Positions 44,440 through 44,586 of a stretch of DNA of 44,586 bases are shown here, in pieces. The DNA is from Candidatus Pacearchaeota archaeon (GTDB lineage Archaea > Nanobdellota > Nanobdellia > Pacearchaeales > GW2011-AR1). A program made the translations under genes and the position numbers. The notes under the pieces are model-generated. The model was not told the DNA's origin. It did no database searches and saw only the letters and a program-made list of their open reading frames with translations. How positions within the stretch are numbered: position 1 is the first letter of the stretch; the number at the start of each line of letters is the position of its first letter. The stretch spans positions 1 to 44,586 of the forward strand of contig JAGVWS010000032.1 in the NCBI GenBank assembly GCA_018304165.1. The letters run 5' to 3'.

Positions 44440-44586
44440 AATGATAGGCTACACATTTTCAATAAATAAGGTAAAGATTAGGTTAACTACACCTATTCTT
44501 AATTAATGCCTATTAATTCGTTACAGTCTACAAATGCCTAATTTTTCAATTAATGTAAATCCACCGTCTAGCTTTTCAACATTCAA
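44440..44586. other. Gene-free 3' end of window
   Basis: Only 147 bp remain after the SMC-like stop. I see no partner gene such as scpA, mre11 or herA here, and no structure beyond A/T-rich sequence (ttaattaatgcctattaattc). Confidence 0.4.

Overview
The window looks like a chromosomal segment of a small-genome archaeon, most probably of the DPANN group (Pacearchaeota/Woesearchaeota-like); that placement is an inference. What supports an archaeon: archaeal-type RNA polymerase subunits A, B and H, aIF-1A, a Dim2-like KH protein, archaeal D-aminoacyl-tRNA deacylase, a PC4-like protein, an archaeal initiator tRNA (A1:U72), a tRNA intron in the canonical position, and many genes whose start codon lies about 25-30 bp downstream of a TATA box (leaderless style). 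The DNA is AT-rich, with many short perfect tandem duplications and hairpins between genes.

Layout. 0-3.3 kb: intron-containing tRNA-Asn, a divergent pair with a winged-helix regulator, a Dim2-like KH gene truncated by a 41-bp tandem duplication, a toxin-antitoxin pair lying between KH and aIF-1A, then aIF-1A. 3.3-11.9 kb: the RNA polymerase operon rpoH-rpoB-rpoA on the minus strand; rpoA is unsplit (A' plus A'') and carries a 475-residue LAGLIDADG intein. 12-17.4 kb: tRNA-Lys and a deoxynucleotide block: thioredoxin, class II ribonucleotide reductase and its regulator NrdR, with 32-bp phased repeats. 17.6-20.1 kb: small membrane protein, HTH regulator, LemA. 20.1-25.2 kb: repeat-rich gap, Lhr helicase with its metallophosphoesterase partner, and a toxin-antitoxin pair whose toxin 3' end is made of a 108-bp MITE-like element (second copy at 33.8 kb, inverted). 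25.3-30.0 kb: HtpX protease, ASCH protein, and a minus-strand cluster with a membrane-tethered winged-helix regulator, two anchored extracytoplasmic proteins and a SIMPL protein. 30.1-35.6 kb: third toxin-antitoxin pair, thioredoxin reductase, DtdA, CBS and PC4-like proteins. 35.6-38.2 kb: a possible accessory island (NYN nuclease, membrane protein, WYL protein, tRNA-like module) next to tRNA-Ser and bounded by copies of the tRNA 3' end. 38.2-44.6 kb: initiator tRNA, RNase HII, small unknown genes, a coiled-coil/zinc protein, and an SMC-like ATPase with a Rad50-type CxxC zinc hook exactly mid-chain.

How the genes connect: thioredoxin (13 kb) and thioredoxin reductase (31 kb) plausibly supply electrons to NrdJ, and NrdR would control it. 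Lhr and the phosphoesterase are a known nucleic-acid repair pairing. The most unusual signals are the hook-bearing SMC-like protein, the MITE-like element that rewrote a toxin C terminus, the tRNA 3'-end duplications 128-140 bp downstream of two tRNAs, and the NYN/membrane operon beside tRNA-Ser. No computation or database search was run; family calls rest on motif recognition.
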